DNA of 7,917 nt from the NCBI GenBank assembly GCA_002372275.1, contig DFFP01000026.1:1-7917 (forward strand), written 5' to 3'. The position numbers and the translations under genes were made by a program. Positions 1 to 5,671 of the stretch are shown in pieces; positions within the stretch are counted from its first letter, which is position 1; each line of letters starts with the position of its first letter. This DNA is from Alphaproteobacteria bacterium UBA3773. GTDB lineage: Bacteria; Pseudomonadota; Alphaproteobacteria; RF32; CAG-239. The notes under the pieces were generated by a model. It was not told the DNA's origin, searched no databases, and was given only the letters and a program-made list of their open reading frames with translations.

Positions 1-300
1 ACCGTATTTGTTGATTCTATCAAACCATGTTTCAACGCCCTCGTAGTATTCAATGTTGCGTCCGCAGGATTTGAGCGTTTCAGGGTCTAAACGAATCCCT
101 TTTTCTTTGGCCATTTTGGTAAAATAGTACATACTTCCCGTGATTTGGTCAGCATGATTTGAGGCAGACCACGCATTTGCTTTTTTCCAAAATGTTTCGG
201 GTTTTAAGCCGAGCATCGGAATGAGGAGGTAATCTTGCATATATGTCGGGCTTAAGGTTTCATCAAAATCATACACAAATGCGACTTTTGTTTTTTTCAT
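1..300 (-). CDS. HAD-superfamily hydrolase, 5' part (3' end outside window)
   Basis: This is the first 100 codons of a gene read leftward from an ATG at 300-298; it is open to the window edge, so the C-terminal part is missing. The protein begins MKKTKVAFVYDFDETLSPTY. D11-F-D13-E-T15 is HAD motif I (DxDxT), in which the first Asp is the nucleophile and the second the acid/base. Residues 20-100 (including FWKKANAW and the ending GVETWFDRINKYG) resemble the helical cap of cytosolic HAD hydrolases of the phosphoserine-phosphatase-like kind. HAD motifs II-IV lie outside the window, so catalytic competence cannot be judged and the substrate is unknown. A strong Shine-Dalgarno AAGGGG (308-313 on this strand) sits 7 nt before the ATG, which supports the start. 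The gene is divergent from glyS across an 80-bp gap. I see no signal peptide. Confidence 0.85.
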   Translation of the reverse strand, partial: MKKTKVAFVYDFDETLSPTYMQDYLLIPMLGLKPETFWKKANAWSASNHADQITGSMYYFTKMAKEKGIRLDPETLKSCGRNIEYYEGVETWFDRINKYG

Positions 301-307
301 GTTGTTT

Positions 308-313
308 CCCCTT
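308..313 (-). promoter_or_regulatory. Ribosome binding site of the HAD hydrolase
   Basis: Read on the minus strand this is AAGGGG, 7 nt upstream of the ATG at 300. It is the strongest Shine-Dalgarno match in the window and fixes the start codon. Confidence 0.7.
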
Positions 314-362
314 GCATTTTGAATGTATGTATTATAAAACAAAGTGGTTAAAAATAAGTCAA
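312..362. promoter_or_regulatory. Divergent promoter region, HAD hydrolase / glyS
   Basis: The 80-bp gap between two divergent genes must hold promoters for both. The minus strand has a perfect TATAAT (331-336) with TTGACT further upstream (357-362), but the spacing is 20 bp, longer than ideal. The plus strand has TTGCAT (312-317) and TATAAA (333-338) with a short 15-bp spacer. The two -10 candidates overlap, so the promoters would compete. The boxes are visible; their use as promoters is inference. Confidence 0.35.
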
Positions 363-380
363 TAATCAAAGGATAAAAAA

Positions 381-1745
381 ATGGCAGCAACATCAATGGA
401 TCAGCTTGTATCACTTTGCAAACGCAGAGGTTTTATTTTTCAAAATGCGGATATATACGGTGGTCAGCAGGGGGTTTATGATTATGGCCCGCTTGGGGTG
501 GAACTCAAAAATAATCTTAAAAATGCTTGGTGGCGCGCCATGGTCTATGAAAGAGATGATGTGGAGGGTTTGGATGCGGCCATTTTAACAAATCGAAAAG
601 TCTTAAAGTATTCCGGTCATGAAGATACATTTTCAGACCCGATGTGTGACTGCAGAAAATGTAAAGGACGGTTTAGAGCAGACCATATCACAGATGGAAA
701 ATGCCCTAATTGCGGTTCAACGGATTTGACAGAGCCCAGACCTTTTAATTTGATGTTTAAAACGCAGGTCGGACCCGTGGAATCGGACGAAAATTTGGCG
801 TATCTCCGCCCCGAAACGGCTCAGGCTATTTTTACGCAATTTAAAAATGTGGTGGATGCAACATCGCGTAAATTGCCCTTTGGTATTGCCCAAATCGGTA
901 AATCATTCAGAAATGAAATTACACCGCGTAACTTTATTTTCAGAGTGCGTGAATTTGAACAGGCCGAACTGGAGTATTTCGTTTTGCCGGGTGAGGATGA
1001 AAAATATCATGAGCTTTGGAAAGAAGCTCGCATCAATTGGTGGCTTGAGCAAGGGCTTGTCAAAGAACACATGAATATTTATACCACCCCGCATGATGAT
1101 TTAGCACACTATGCTAAAGCTTGCTATGATATTGAATATCAATTTCCGCACGGTATGGAAGAATTAGAGGGAATTGCCAACAGAAGAGATTATGACTTGG
1201 GTAACCACACCAAGGCGCAAGAAGAATTTGACTTAGAGGCACATTGTCATGCTAACCCCGATTCGACAACCAAGCTTTGTATCAGAGATGAAGAAAACGG
1301 CAAATGGGTGATTCCTTTTGTGATTGAGCCCTCAATGGGGGTGGACAGAGGTGTCTTGGCCGTTTTAACCGAGGCCTATACCGAAGAGGATTTGGGCGAA
1401 GGAAATTCGCGCATTGTGTTAAAATTAAAAAAACATTTAGCACCGATTAAGGTTGCGATTATTCCCTTAAAGAAAAACAGCGAAGCCATTATGCAAAAAT
1501 GTCATGAGCTGAAAAACAAGTTGATGAAGCTCGGGATCGGCCGGGTCGCTCTCGAAAACACGGGCAATATCGGCAAAGCTTATCGCCGTCATGATGAAGT
1601 CGGGACACCGCTTTGTTTGACCGTTGATTTTGAAACGCTTGAAAATACGCCCGAATCGGTCACAATTCGCGACCGCGACACCATGCAACAACAAAGAGTG
1701 AATACGGCAGATTTACCGAGTTTTTTAAGGGAATATTTTTTATAA
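381..1745 (+). CDS. glyS: Glycyl-tRNA synthetase, single-chain (alpha2 dimer) type
   Basis: This 454-residue class IIa aminoacyl-tRNA synthetase charges tRNA-Gly with glycine in the cytosol. The family is recognised from the start (about 14-43, ending GVYDYGPLGVEL), the RPETAQAIF block (143-151), motif 2 with R177-N-E179, and motif 3 EPSMGVDRGV (316-325). The insert at 89-111 carries C91-x2-C94 and C108-x2-C111, the metal-binding knuckle of this family, plus C89. Residues about 355-454 form the anticodon-binding domain, including VTIRDRDTMQQQRV (427-440). Length is normal for the single-chain enzyme (about 450-470). AAAGGA (368-373) lies 7 nt before the ATG and supports this start over M6. 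The gene is likely transcribed alone, since it is divergent from the HAD gene and convergent with xerC. It is not the two-subunit GlyQ/GlyS enzyme usual in Proteobacteria. Some annotators use the name glyQS. Confidence 0.97.
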   Translation: MAATSMDQLVSLCKRRGFIFQNADIYGGQQGVYDYGPLGVELKNNLKNAWWRAMVYERDDVEGLDAAILTNRKVLKYSGHEDTFSDPMCDCRKCKGRFRADHITDGKCPNCGSTDLTEPRPFNLMFKTQVGPVESDENLAYLRPETAQAIFTQFKNVVDATSRKLPFGIAQIGKSFRNEITPRNFIFRVREFEQAELEYFVLPGEDEKYHELWKEARINWWLEQGLVKEHMNIYTTPHDDLAHYAKACYDIEYQFPHGMEELEGIANRRDYDLGNHTKAQEEFDLEAHCHANPDSTTKLCIRDEENGKWVIPFVIEPSMGVDRGVLAVLTEAYTEEDLGEGNSRIVLKLKKHLAPIKVAIIPLKKNSEAIMQKCHELKNKLMKLGIGRVALENTGNIGKAYRRHDEVGTPLCLTVDFETLENTPESVTIRDRDTMQQQRVNTADLPSFLREYFL

Positions 1746-1765
1746 AATAAAATGATGGAATAGAT

Positions 1766-1803
1766 TTTGAGGCGTGTTGAAAAATGCGCCTTAAATTTTT
1801 TTT
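1766..1803 (+). terminator. Intrinsic terminator of glyS, overlapping the xerC stop
   Basis: A 9-bp stem pairs TTTGAGGCG (1766-1774) with CGCCTTAAA (1787-1795), with one G-T pair. The loop is 12 nt, partly closable by two wobble pairs. Eight T follow at 1796-1803, the classic plus-strand layout. The right arm contains the xerC stop codon (complement of 1791-1793). On the minus strand the flank is T-rich but broken, so it may also end xerC transcription, less efficiently. Confidence 0.75.
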
Positions 1804-2726
1804 GGATTTTCGGGATAAGCTTTTTGATATTCTGTTTTGAGCTTTTCAAGAGAAACATCGGTATAGCGTTCGGTGGTGGAAAGGCTGGCATGGCCTAAAA
1901 GTTCTTGAACGGATCTTAAATCACAACCGGCATTTAAAAGAGATGTTGCAAAAGAATGGCGCATGGCGTGCGGGGTGACGGTGTCGGGCAGGTTCATTGC
2001 CAAGCGAATTTTTTGCATTTGGCGTTGAATGATGCGGGCAAGAAGCCTTTCACCTCTGGCACCGACAAACAGCGGATCGCCGTTTTTAAAAGGATAGGGA
2101 ACAGCTTGGAGGTAAAGCTTGATGGCCTCATGTGTGGCAGGTAAAATCGGGACAACGCGTTCTTTGTTTCCTTTTCCTTTAATGACGATGGATAAACTGC
2201 CCTCTTGAATATCGCCGATGTTAAGGTTTAAGGCTTCTGAAATACGAAGGCCTGAGCCGTAAAGAAGCGTTAAAACCGCGCGGTCGCGCAAGCCTTGCCA
2301 ATCGGATTTTGTGATTTCGGTGGCTTCATCTAAAATATTAAATGCGGCGTCGGCGTCAACGGCTTTGGGAATAATTTTTGCTTTTTTGGGCATCGAGATG
2401 AGCGATAAATCTGTGTTCTTGATTTGTCGGGTTTTATTTAAGTATTTAAAAAAGCTCTTGAAAGCCGATATTTCACGTGAGAGCGAAGATTTTTCTAAAT
2501 TTTTGGAAGCGCGGTGGCTGATATAACGCCTGAAATCACGAATGCTCATAGACGATAAAAAAGCTAAATCGGGGTTTTCAAAAAAATTGATGAAAAATGA
2601 TAAATCGCGCATATAAGCCTCAACGGTATGGGCAGAATAACGCTTTTCATACATAAGATAGTGTTCCCACTCTTTAATTAAGCCTTGAAGCTCTAAACTT
2701 GCATTGAACTGAATTTTTTGTTTCAT
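1791..2726 (-). CDS. xerC: Tyrosine recombinase XerC
   Basis: This 311-residue site-specific recombinase of the phage-integrase (tyrosine recombinase) family matches XerC/XerD in length (about 300). These enzymes act with FtsK at dif to resolve chromosome dimers. Residues about 13-97 form the N-terminal SAM-like core-binding domain (MYEKRYSAHTVEAYMRDL at 25-42). Residues about 120-305 form the catalytic domain. All six active-site residues are visible: R161 (SGLRISEALNL), K185 (IKGKGNKERVVP), H253 and R256 (HAMRHSFATSLL), H279 (ELLGHASLSTTERYT) and the nucleophile Y288. The intact site and the housekeeping neighbours argue against a phage or integron integrase; XerC rather than XerD is the best guess from overall feel. 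I see no clear Shine-Dalgarno before the ATG at 2726. The gene is convergent with glyS and divergent from the DUF3015 gene. Confidence 0.92.
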   Translation of the reverse strand: MKQKIQFNASLELQGLIKEWEHYLMYEKRYSAHTVEAYMRDLSFFINFFENPDLAFLSSMSIRDFRRYISHRASKNLEKSSLSREISAFKSFFKYLNKTRQIKNTDLSLISMPKKAKIIPKAVDADAAFNILDEATEITKSDWQGLRDRAVLTLLYGSGLRISEALNLNIGDIQEGSLSIVIKGKGNKERVVPILPATHEAIKLYLQAVPYPFKNGDPLFVGARGERLLARIIQRQMQKIRLAMNLPDTVTPHAMRHSFATSLLNAGCDLRSVQELLGHASLSTTERYTDVSLEKLKTEYQKAYPENPKKI

Positions 2727-2755
2727 AAAATAAGATTAACGCATAAAGTTAAATT

Positions 2756-2786
2756 TTGTGTAAAACTTTTCATTTTGATATACAAT
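2756..2786 (+). promoter_or_regulatory. Candidate promoter of the DUF3015 gene
   Basis: In the 122-bp AT-rich gap between divergent xerC and the DUF3015 gene, TTGTGT (2756-2761) is followed after 17 bp by TATACA (2779-2784). TACAAT (2781-2786), a 5/6 match to the -10 consensus, overlaps it. An alternative -35, TTGCCA at 2797-2802, has no convincing -10. The match is modest and the area is AT-rich, so this is a weak call. Confidence 0.3.
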
Positions 2787-2848
2787 TTTATATGTTTTGC
2801 CATAAACTTGAATACGTATGAACTTTAATGATTTTTTGGAGAAATCAA

Positions 2849-3307
2849 ATGAATAAAAAATTATGGATTGCGGCAGCTGTTTTCGGCGCAGCACTTGCTT
2901 CAACAAATGCAAACGCTTATGACAGCACAGGTTGTGGTTTGGGTTCAATGGCATGGCGCGGACAAAGCGGAATTGTGCCGCAGGTTTTGGCTGTGACAAC
3001 AAATGAAACATTCGGTAACCAAACATTTGGTATTACATCAGGTACATCAGGTTGTGATCCGAACGGTCGAATCACAGGCGGTACACAAAAAATGATTCTT
3101 TCATTTTTACAAAACAATATGGAACAATTTGCCATTGATGTGGCCGCAGGTGAAGGCGAAACTTTGACAACACTTGCCGGTATTTTGAATATGGATGAAA
3201 AATTTGTTGCCAAACGTGCTTATCAGAATTTTGCACTTTTGTTCCCGAACGAAAATGTTGATGCCGTTGATGTTACAATGACATTTTATGAAATTATGAA
3301 AGCTTAA
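2849..3307 (+). CDS. Exported DUF3015-family protein
   Basis: This is a small periplasmic protein of unknown function, 152 residues from the start chosen here. MNKKLW, a hydrophobic core and ANA-Y give a Sec signal peptide likely cut after A23. The mature part begins YDSTGCGLGSMAW and contains QTFGITSGTSGCDPNG (58-73), both DUF3015 (PF11220) hallmarks. C29 and C69 are the only cysteines and probably form a disulfide. The C-terminal half (about 80-150) looks helical and includes AAGEGETLTTLAGILNM. GGAGA (2838-2842) lies 6 nt before the ATG at 2849. An in-frame ATG at 2828 would add seven residues ahead of the signal peptide and lacks a ribosome site, so I reject it. The next gene encodes a DUF4105 protein on the same strand 58 bp on, suggesting a shared envelope role. 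No enzymatic motif is visible. The bulky aromatic and Gly/Thr-rich composition does not point to a function. Confidence 0.88.
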   Translation: MNKKLWIAAAVFGAALASTNANAYDSTGCGLGSMAWRGQSGIVPQVLAVTTNETFGNQTFGITSGTSGCDPNGRITGGTQKMILSFLQNNMEQFAIDVAAGEGETLTTLAGILNMDEKFVAKRAYQNFALLFPNENVDAVDVTMTFYEIMKA

Positions 3308-3325
3308 AATTTAAGTTTTAAATAC

Positions 3326-3365
3326 AAGGAAAAGCACGGAAAAACGCCGTGCTTTTTAATTTAAA
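3326..3365 (+). promoter_or_regulatory. Distant Shine-Dalgarno and hairpin ahead of the DUF4105 start
   Basis: AAGGA (3326-3330) is the only good Shine-Dalgarno match upstream of the ATG at 3366, but it lies 35 nt away. The stem-loop 3331-3355 fills most of that gap. If it folds, the effective spacing from AAGGA to ATG falls to about 10 nt. The ten bases just before the ATG (TTAATTTAAA) hold no ribosome site. That a folded hairpin restores ribosome binding is inference; the arrangement itself is seen directly. Confidence 0.4.
3331..3357 (+). terminator. Intergenic hairpin, terminator or attenuator after the DUF3015 gene
   Basis: A perfect 9-bp stem pairs AAAGCACGG (3331-3339) with CCGTGCTTT (3347-3355) around a 7-nt loop; A3330-T3356 can extend it. 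Five T (3353-3357) close the right side. It looks like an intrinsic terminator, yet the downstream start codon is only 8 nt beyond the T run and no promoter fits in between. It therefore more likely attenuates than fully stops transcription into the DUF4105 gene. Confidence 0.65.
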
Positions 3366-5177
3366 ATGCGATTTGTTGTTTGTTTTTTGATTTGTTTTGT
3401 GTTTTCGTTTTCTGCTTTGGCGGAAGATTTTGCATATGATTTAAGATGGACGGCGCTTGTTCATTATCAAAAAACAATGTGGGGCGGATATAAGGCAACA
3501 ATCGGAAGTGATGATTTTTATCTGGCAGGAAAAATCGGAAGAACTGACCCGAAAGCAGAGCTTGAGGCAACGATCAAACTTTTTGAAAGCGATGAAAATA
3601 CAGAAAAAAAATGCTTGTTTCCGGCAAGATATTTGCTCTTAAAAAAGCAAAATTTAGTTCAAAAGGATTTTCCAAGCTGCAAAGAATATGAAGAATTTAA
3701 AAATGATTTGAAGCCGGATGGGATCACGCTTTTATTTACGGACGCGTATATGAATAATTCGTCATCGCTTTTCGGGCATACGCTTCTTCGAATCGACACC
3801 AAGCGCAAGGGAACGCAAATGCTCGCGCACGGGGTAAATTACGGCGCTTTTACCAAAGGTTATGAAAACAGTATTTTTTATGCTATTTACGGTTTACTCG
3901 GATTTTATAGCGGGGGTCTAACGGTTAAGCCTTATTTTGACATTATCAATACCTATAACAACATTGAAAACAGAGATATTTGGGAATATCACCTTGATTT
4001 GACACAAGAGCAAACAGAAATGTTTGTGGCGCATATTTGGGAAATAGGGCAAACACTGACGCCTTATTATTTCTTTTCGCAAAATTGTTCATATATGTTG
4101 CTCGAGATGATTGATGCCGTTAAACCTGATTTGAAATTGGCCGAAAGTTTTCCGCTTTGGACAATTCCGCTTGATACAATTAAGGCAGTTTCTCGAAAAA
4201 GTGTAACGGATCAAGTTCATTATCGGCCGTCTAGATTTCGAAAAATTCAATATCGCTTACATCAGATGAATGATAAAGAAAAAAAAGCCCTCATTGAAGT
4301 GGTTAAAAATAACAAAACAGAGTTAAGCTCTCTTACAGATGATGAAAAAGCGGACGTCTTGGAAACGGCTTATCAATATGTTCAATATCAATATGTGGCC
4401 AAAAAACTTGAACTTCAGGAATATCGGAAAAAAAGTTTTCAAATTTTAAGATTGAGAAACCAAAATAAATCGGGGCAGTCTTTTGATGACTTAAAAGAGG
4501 GACAAAATCCGGTTAATGCACACGATTCAAAATCGGTCGCGGTGGCGGCAGGTTTGCAAAACGGGCGCGCGTTTGAAGAATTTCGCTTAAGGCCGGCCTA
4601 TCACAGTTTGACGGATAATCCAAACGGGTACTTAAAAGGTGCGGCGATTAATTTTTTGGAAAGCGTTTTTCGCCATTATGACCATCACGATAAATACGTT
4701 TTTGAAAAATTAAATATCTTGGAGCTCGATTCGTTTTCGCCTGTTGACAGATTGTTTTCAGCGCCCTCTTATCGTGTGTTTGTAAATTTAGAAAGAGAAT
4801 ATAACTTAAAATCAAAAAAAGAAGGATATGTTTTGAGCGTTGATGTGGATTTGGGCGGAACGTATGCGCTTTCAGATTTTCTTTGGATTTATGGTTTTTC
4901 AGGGCCTACTGCCGGATACGGCGGATTTTTAAAAGACAACGCTTATGCAGGGCTCTCTTTTTCGGGCGGTGCTTTATATAGCGGGGATTTGTTCGGTTTT
5001 CAGGCGGAACTGAAAAAAGTGATTGCAACGCAAAAACAAAGTGCCGTTTTTGAGCAATCGGCCGTTTTAAGTTTTCATCTTAAAAGAAATACGGATTTAG
5101 AGGCTAAATTTTTGCGAAAAACGTATGAAAATAAATCATTAAGTGAAATCACATTTGCCATCAAGCAATTCTTTTAA
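3366..5177 (+). CDS. Exported DUF4105 (Lnb N-terminal-like) protein with barrel-like C-terminus
   Basis: This 603-residue protein has a Sec signal peptide likely cut after A19 (FSALA-ED), which fixes the start. Residues about 110-285 are the DUF4105 domain (PF13387, Lnb N-terminal periplasmic domain), a papain/NlpC-P60-like fold. Candidate catalytic residues are H138 in LFGHTLLRID and C241 in SQNCSYMLLE. Other landmarks are AHGVNYGA (154-161) and GLLGFYSGGLTVKPY (176-190). Family knowledge: Bacteroides Lnb N-acylates lipoproteins using a Cys/His pair; whether this homologue does so is unknown. Residues about 295-365 are charged and helical. From about 390 to the end, short alternating strands (for example SVDVDLGGTYALSDFLWIYG at 491-510) and a C-terminal Phe after ITFAIKQFF suggest an outer-membrane beta-barrel or barrel-like domain. 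Additional cysteines C83 and C105 could form a disulfide. It is probably co-transcribed with the DUF3015 gene through the hairpin. Confidence 0.88.
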   Translation: MRFVVCFLICFVFSFSALAEDFAYDLRWTALVHYQKTMWGGYKATIGSDDFYLAGKIGRTDPKAELEATIKLFESDENTEKKCLFPARYLLLKKQNLVQKDFPSCKEYEEFKNDLKPDGITLLFTDAYMNNSSSLFGHTLLRIDTKRKGTQMLAHGVNYGAFTKGYENSIFYAIYGLLGFYSGGLTVKPYFDIINTYNNIENRDIWEYHLDLTQEQTEMFVAHIWEIGQTLTPYYFFSQNCSYMLLEMIDAVKPDLKLAESFPLWTIPLDTIKAVSRKSVTDQVHYRPSRFRKIQYRLHQMNDKEKKALIEVVKNNKTELSSLTDDEKADVLETAYQYVQYQYVAKKLELQEYRKKSFQILRLRNQNKSGQSFDDLKEGQNPVNAHDSKSVAVAAGLQNGRAFEEFRLRPAYHSLTDNPNGYLKGAAINFLESVFRHYDHHDKYVFEKLNILELDSFSPVDRLFSAPSYRVFVNLEREYNLKSKKEGYVLSVDVDLGGTYALSDFLWIYGFSGPTAGYGGFLKDNAYAGLSFSGGALYSGDLFGFQAELKKVIATQKQSAVFEQSAVLSFHLKRNTDLEAKFLRKTYENKSLSEITFAIKQFF

Positions 5178-5179
5178 AA

Positions 5180-5218
5180 AGTAAAAGGTTTAAAGCTGAG
5201 AGCTTTAAACCTTTTGTT
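5180..5218. terminator. Bidirectional terminator, perfect 15-bp stem
   Basis: AAAAGGTTTAAAGCT (5183-5197) and AGCTTTAAACCTTTT (5201-5215) pair perfectly around a GAG loop, and 5180-5182 extend it with A-T and wobble pairs. It lies 2 nt after the DUF4105 stop codon and 8 nt from the end of the convergent 81-residue gene. The T-rich flank is better on the minus strand (TTTT, AC, TTTTT) than on the plus strand, but the position suits both. Confidence 0.75.
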
Positions 5219-5226
5219 GAGTGTCG

Positions 5227-5472
5227 TCAGGAAAATATCTTATTTAATCCCCATATAATGACGATTAAAACGATAATACTGCCGAGAGCACCAAAAATGG
5301 TACTAAGAACGGCTAACAAAGCCGATCCCAAGCACGGAAGTAATGCTAACGCAAGACTTCCCCAAAAAAGTATTGCGAAAAATACTTTAATACCATTTTT
5401 AAAAAGCCCATAAAGAGCTCCACCAATCATAAAAATGATAAGAACGGTGGTGAAAATTGTACCGAGAGTCAT
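5227..5472 (-). CDS. Small hydrophobic membrane protein, unrecognised
   Basis: This 81-residue reading frame encodes an almost wholly hydrophobic protein that I do not recognise. It likely has three membrane segments, at about 4-23, 29-50 and 53-76, separated by short polar turns (FKNG at 24-27) and ending NKIFS. C47 is the only cysteine (LLPCLGS). There is no signal-peptide cleavage site. The absence of stops, the clear membrane pattern, the shared terminator after its stop and a perfect TATAAT just upstream suggest a real gene. The 5' side is unusual: no Shine-Dalgarno precedes the ATG at 5472, and the leader predicted from the -10 box would be only about 12 nt. It could be a holin-like, stress-related or other small inner-membrane protein; nothing visible decides this. 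It is divergent from uvrC. Confidence 0.65.
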   Translation of the reverse strand: MTLGTIFTTVLIIFMIGGALYGLFKNGIKVFFAILFWGSLALALLPCLGSALLAVLSTIFGALGSIIVLIVIIWGLNKIFS

Positions 5473-5490
5473 GATTATTAAAATTTAAAT

Positions 5491-5496
5491 ATTATA
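5491..5496 (-). promoter_or_regulatory. -10 box of the small membrane protein
   Basis: The minus strand reads TATAAT, a perfect consensus, 18 nt before the ATG at 5472. A -35 box at the expected distance is not convincing (CCATAA at 17 bp). Transcription would start around 5484, leaving a very short leader without a ribosome site. Confidence 0.45.
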
Positions 5497-5602
5497 CAAT
5501 AAAAAACTTAAAATTATGGCATCGGGACAATTTTGTATGTAATTAACATAACGCCTGCACAATAATTTTAAGATAAGGTCAGTATAGCTTATTTTTTGTT
5601 TT

Positions 5603-5633
5603 TTGTCAAGTGATGAAAAGTGCTCATTTTAAA
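5603..5633 (+). promoter_or_regulatory. Weak candidate promoter of uvrC
   Basis: TTGTCA (5603-5608) is a 5/6 match to the -35 consensus. The best -10 near it is TTTAAA (5628-5633) with a 19-bp spacer, which is poor. If it is used, transcription starts near 5640, past the upstream ATG at 5636, which would favour the start at 5672. Confidence 0.25.
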
Positions 5634-5671
5634 AGATGGACAAGAAAATCAAAAGAGGTTATATTGGTGCT

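Noticed and set aside
1589..1891. 100-codon minus-strand frame across the glyS/xerC junction
   Set aside because: It lies antisense to the end of glyS and in another frame of xerC, has no recognisable domain and crosses the terminator.
1791..2726. Possible integrase marking a genomic island or integron
   Set aside because: Neighbours are housekeeping genes, and I found no tRNA, direct repeats or attI-like site; length and motifs fit chromosomal XerC.
2828..2848. Upstream ATG of the DUF3015 gene
   Set aside because: It would put MIFWRNQ before the signal peptide and lacks a ribosome site, while ATG 2849 has GGAGA at good spacing.
2917..3213. 98-codon minus-strand frame inside the DUF3015 gene
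   Set aside because: It is fully antisense to a gene with a clear signal peptide and family hallmarks, and encodes nothing recognisable.
3303..3315. Palindrome CTTAAA-A-TTTAAG over the DUF3015 stop codon
   Set aside because: Low-complexity A/T palindrome directly before a much better GC-rich hairpin.
5536..5550. Inverted repeat TATGT-AATTA-ACATA in the gap before uvrC, a possible operator
   Set aside because: The arms are only 5 bp, the region is very AT-rich, and no regulator or well-placed promoter is linked to it; expected by chance.
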